This document shows, one piece after another, positions 49,443 to 54,204 of a DNA stretch of 54,204 nt; the stretch's first letter is position 1; each line of letters starts with the position of its first letter. Source of the stretch: Oscillospiraceae bacterium (lineage in GTDB: Bacteria; Bacillota; Clostridia; Oscillospirales; Acutalibacteraceae); NCBI GenBank assembly GCA_902796075.1, contig CADBNN010000011.1:1-54204 (forward strand). Direction: 5' to 3'. The position numbers and the translations under genes are program-made. The notes under the pieces were generated by a model. That model saw only the letters and a list, made by a program, of their open reading frames with translations. It was not told the origin of the DNA and ran no database searches.

Positions 49443-50083
49443 ACGTTGCCTCCGATCCAGCCCTCGTCTGACGGATCATCCCGAAACGCCAGCAGACGCT
49501 TCACGTCGTCGGGTTGAATATATCCTTCCTGCGCCGCCACCCGGGCCACGCAGTCAAATTGGGTGAGCGATACGTTTTTCACGTTGGCCGCCGCCAGCCG
49601 GTCCAGCCCCTTTTGCATGCCGTAGGTGAAAATAGAGGCCACGCCCAACACCCGGGCGCCCGCCTGCCGCAGCACTTCCACCACTTCTATCACACTGCCG
49701 CCGGTGGAGATCAGGTCTTCTACCACCACCACGTTTTGGCCGGGCTCCAGCTTGCCTTCAATTTGGTTTTGCCGGCCGTGGTCCTTGGCGCCGGAGCGCA
49801 CGTAGCCCATGGGCAAGCCCAGCAAATGGGCGGTGATGGCCGCGTGGGCGATGCCGGCTGTGGCGGTGCCCATGAGCACCTGGGCTTCGGGGTAATGGGT
49901 GCGGATGATTTGAGCCACGCCCTCTTCTACATGGGCGCGCACGGCAGGCGCGGTGAGGGTGAGCCGGTTATCGCAATACACCGGGCTTTTGATGCCGCTG
50001 GCCCACACAAAGGGCTGATCGGGCCGAAAGAACACGGCCCCGATCGATAATAAATCTTTGGCAATTTGCCGATCCAGTTCCAT
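49439..50083 (-). CDS. pyrE: orotate phosphoribosyltransferase
   Basis: A 214-residue enzyme making OMP from orotate and PRPP. The PRPP motif [17 protein letters not shown] is clear near 118-134, and [16 protein letters not shown] lies near the N-terminus. An AGGAG site precedes the ATG. The stop overlaps the pyrB start. Confidence 0.96.
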   Translation of the reverse strand: MELDRQIAKDLLSIGAVFFRPDQPFVWASGIKSPVYCDNRLTLTAPAVRAHVEEGVAQIIRTHYPEAQVLMGTATAGIAHAAITAHLLGLPMGYVRSGAKDHGRQNQIEGKLEPGQNVVVVEDLISTGGSVIEVVEVLRQAGARVLGVASIFTYGMQKGLDRLAAANVKNVSLTQFDCVARVAAQEGYIQPDDVKRLLAFRDDPSDEGWIGGNV

Positions 50084-50094
50084 AACGGTTTCTC

Positions 50095-52424
<2,330 letters not shown>

Positions 52425-52428
<4 letters not shown>

Positions 52429-54204
52429 GCGTCAATGGTAGAAATGGTCAGGGTGGTTTCTTCCAGCACGTCCAGCAGTACCCGCACCGTATCCAGCGAA
52501 GTGAAAATGGTCACGTTGTTTTCGGTGGCCAGGTTGCGGATCTTCTGGCCGTCGTTCATGCCGGAGGAGGAGCCCGGGTCCCGGGTGTTGATCACATAGG
52601 CCAAATGGCCCTGGCGAATGGCGTTGGGGATCTCGTCGCTCTGCTCGCTGATTTTGTGCAGCACGTGGGTGCGAATGCCGTTTTCTTTTAAGAAAGCGGC
52701 GGTGCCTTCGGTGGCTTGAATGTTGAAGCCCAGGTTATAAAACCGGCGGATGAGAGGCAGGGCTTCGGCTTTGTCGGCGTCGGCCACGGTGACAAACACA
52801 GTGCCGTAATTCTGCAAATGCATGCCCGCCGCCTGCAGGGCTTTATACAAGGCGCGGTTGAGTTTATCGTCATACCCGATGGCTTCGCCGGTGGATTTCA
52901 TTTCGGGCGACAAGTAAGCGTCCAGCCCCTTGATCTTATTGAAGGAGAACACCGGGGCTTTTATGTAATGCCGCTGTTTTTCGGCGGGATACAGATCGAA
53001 AATGCCCTGCTCTTTTAAGCTTTTGCCCAAAATCACGTCGGTGGCAATGTCGGCCAGCGAATAGCCGGTGGCTTTGGAAAGGAAGGGCACCGTGCGGGAA
53101 GAACGGGGGTTGACTTCGATGATATACACCCGCTCGTCCCGATCGACGATAAACTGGATGTTATACAGCCCCACGATGCCGATGCCCAGGCCCAGTTTTT
53201 TGGCGTATTGCAAAATGGTGCCTTTTACCCGGTTCGACACGCTGAAGGTGGGATACACGCTGATGGAGTCGCCCGAGTGGATGCCGGTGCGTTCCACCAG
53301 TTCCATAATGCCGGGCACAAACACGTCCCGCCCGTCGCAGATGGCGTCTACTTCCAGTTCCTTGCCCTGAATGTATTTATCCACCAGCACGGGTTTGTCC
53401 GCGTCGATCGCCACGGCGGTTTTTAAGTAATGGCGCAGTTGTTCTTCGTTGGCCACGATCTGCATGGCCCGGCCCCCCAGCACAAAGGAAGGACGCACCA
53501 GCACGGGGTAGCCGATTTCCGCCGCCGCGGCCACGCCGTCTTCAATTTTGGTCACGGCCCGGCCGGCCGGTTGGGGAATGTTGAGTTCCTGCAGGATCTT
53601 TTCAAAACTATCCCGGTTTTCGGCCCGCTCAATGGCGGCGCAGTCGGTGCCGATAATGGTAACGCCCCGCTCCATCAACGGTTGGGCCAGGTTGATGGCC
53701 GTTTGGCCGCCCAGGGAGGCGATGACCCCTTCGGGCTGTTCAAAATCCACAATAGCCATCACGTCTTCCGGCGTGAGGGGTTCAAAATACAGCTTGTCCG
53801 CCGTGGTGTAGTCGGTCGACACGGTTTCCGGGTTGTTGTTGATGATGATGGCCTCGTATCCCGCCCGGCGGATGGTCTGCACGGCGTGCACGGTGCTGTA
53901 GTCAAACTCCACGCCCTGGCCGATGCGGATGGGGCCGGCCCCGAGCACGACGATCTTCTTTCTGTCCGTCAGGATCGAGTCATTCTGCCCGCTATAGCTC
54001 GAATACAGGTAGGCGATGTACTTGCCCGTGTGCAGGGTATCCACCATGCGGAAGACCGGCACGATGCCGTTTGCCTTGCGCAGGGCGTAGACTTCGGTAT
54101 CCTTTACCCCCCAGAGACGGCCGATCTCTTCGTCGCCAAAGCCCATCACCTTGGCCTGACGGAGGACGGAAACGTCCCCGGGGGCTTCGCGCAGGCGCTT
54201 TTCC
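52425..54204 (-). CDS. carB: carbamoyl-phosphate synthase large subunit (C-terminal part)
   Basis: 592 residues of CarB are visible; the gene runs off the right edge and the N-terminal half is missing from the window. The second ATP-grasp domain is present (VVLGAGPIRIGQGVEFDY, IINNNPETVSTD, EVNPRSSRTVPFLSK), as is the C-terminal allosteric MGS domain. It makes carbamoyl phosphate for pyrB and arginine. It is first among the visible genes of the pyr operon and overlaps pyrK by four bases. The last about 250 bases at the edge use more CTC, GGG and TTC codons than the rest. Confidence 0.95.

Overview
The window looks like a chromosomal segment of a spore-forming, high-GC Clostridia bacterium, probably an Oscillospirales/Ruminococcaceae-type gut anaerobe. 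The reasons are sporulation genes (spoIIE, spoVAE), a T-box leader on ileS, strong AGGAGG ribosome sites with TTGACA/TATAAT promoters, several dockerin-bearing secreted proteins and one cohesin-like protein. The lineage is an inference; no rRNA gene is present. Coding density is high and most long antisense reading frames are shadows.

Left end (1-6161): tRNA-Thr and tRNA-Tyr (minus) and tRNA-Arg (plus). Beyond the terminators of the Tyr and Arg genes lie arrays of tiny hairpins joined by a constant short linker. A NUDIX hydrolase and a membrane protein sit between the tRNAs. After the second array comes a strikingly AT-rich peptidyl-tRNA hydrolase gene, then a third hairpin cluster, then a 986-residue beta-propeller/HD-GYP membrane sensor.

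6170-14693 (minus): a complete, tightly overlapping histidine operon in transcription order yerC-hisZ-hisG-hisD-hisC-hisB-hisH-hisA-hisF-hisIE-hisJ. hisG carries an in-frame TAA inside its PRPP-binding loop, with the rest of the frame intact.

14750-20378: a dockerin protein with a probable PrcB-like domain (minus), rpmB (minus), and a plus-strand cell-division operon: PucR/CdaR-type regulator, ftsE, ftsX and an EnvC-like M23 peptidase.

20408-28582: the most unusual block. Two close paralogues, each with an N-terminal dockerin followed by a GH42-like catalytic region, flank a protein that appears to combine a cohesin-like module with a C-terminal dockerin. This looks like a small cellulosome-type unit in which the middle protein could act as adaptor between enzymes and a larger scaffold. 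Long identical stretches in the two enzymes form direct repeats about 5.1 kb apart.

28596-37777: T-box-controlled ileS, a GH9-like enzyme without signal peptide, a family 4 uracil-DNA glycosylase, a COG2426 membrane protein (minus), a D-2-hydroxyacid dehydrogenase, an HD-domain dGTPase-like protein and a DUF308-like membrane protein.

37798-43353 (minus): the macromolecular-synthesis cluster dgt-like, dnaG, rpoD, followed by an Mrp-type ATPase and a second PHP phosphoesterase. 43506-46344: divergent spoVAE and spoIIE, with a sigma-G-like promoter and a Spo0A-box-like site between them. 46359-47946: a 60-residue AraC fragment with its own promoter, an XRE-membrane protein and a YgjV-type protein.

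48024-54204 (minus): the pyrimidine operon carB (cut by the window edge)-pyrK-pyrD-pyrF-pyrE-pyrB-pyrI, ending in a nested-hairpin terminator.
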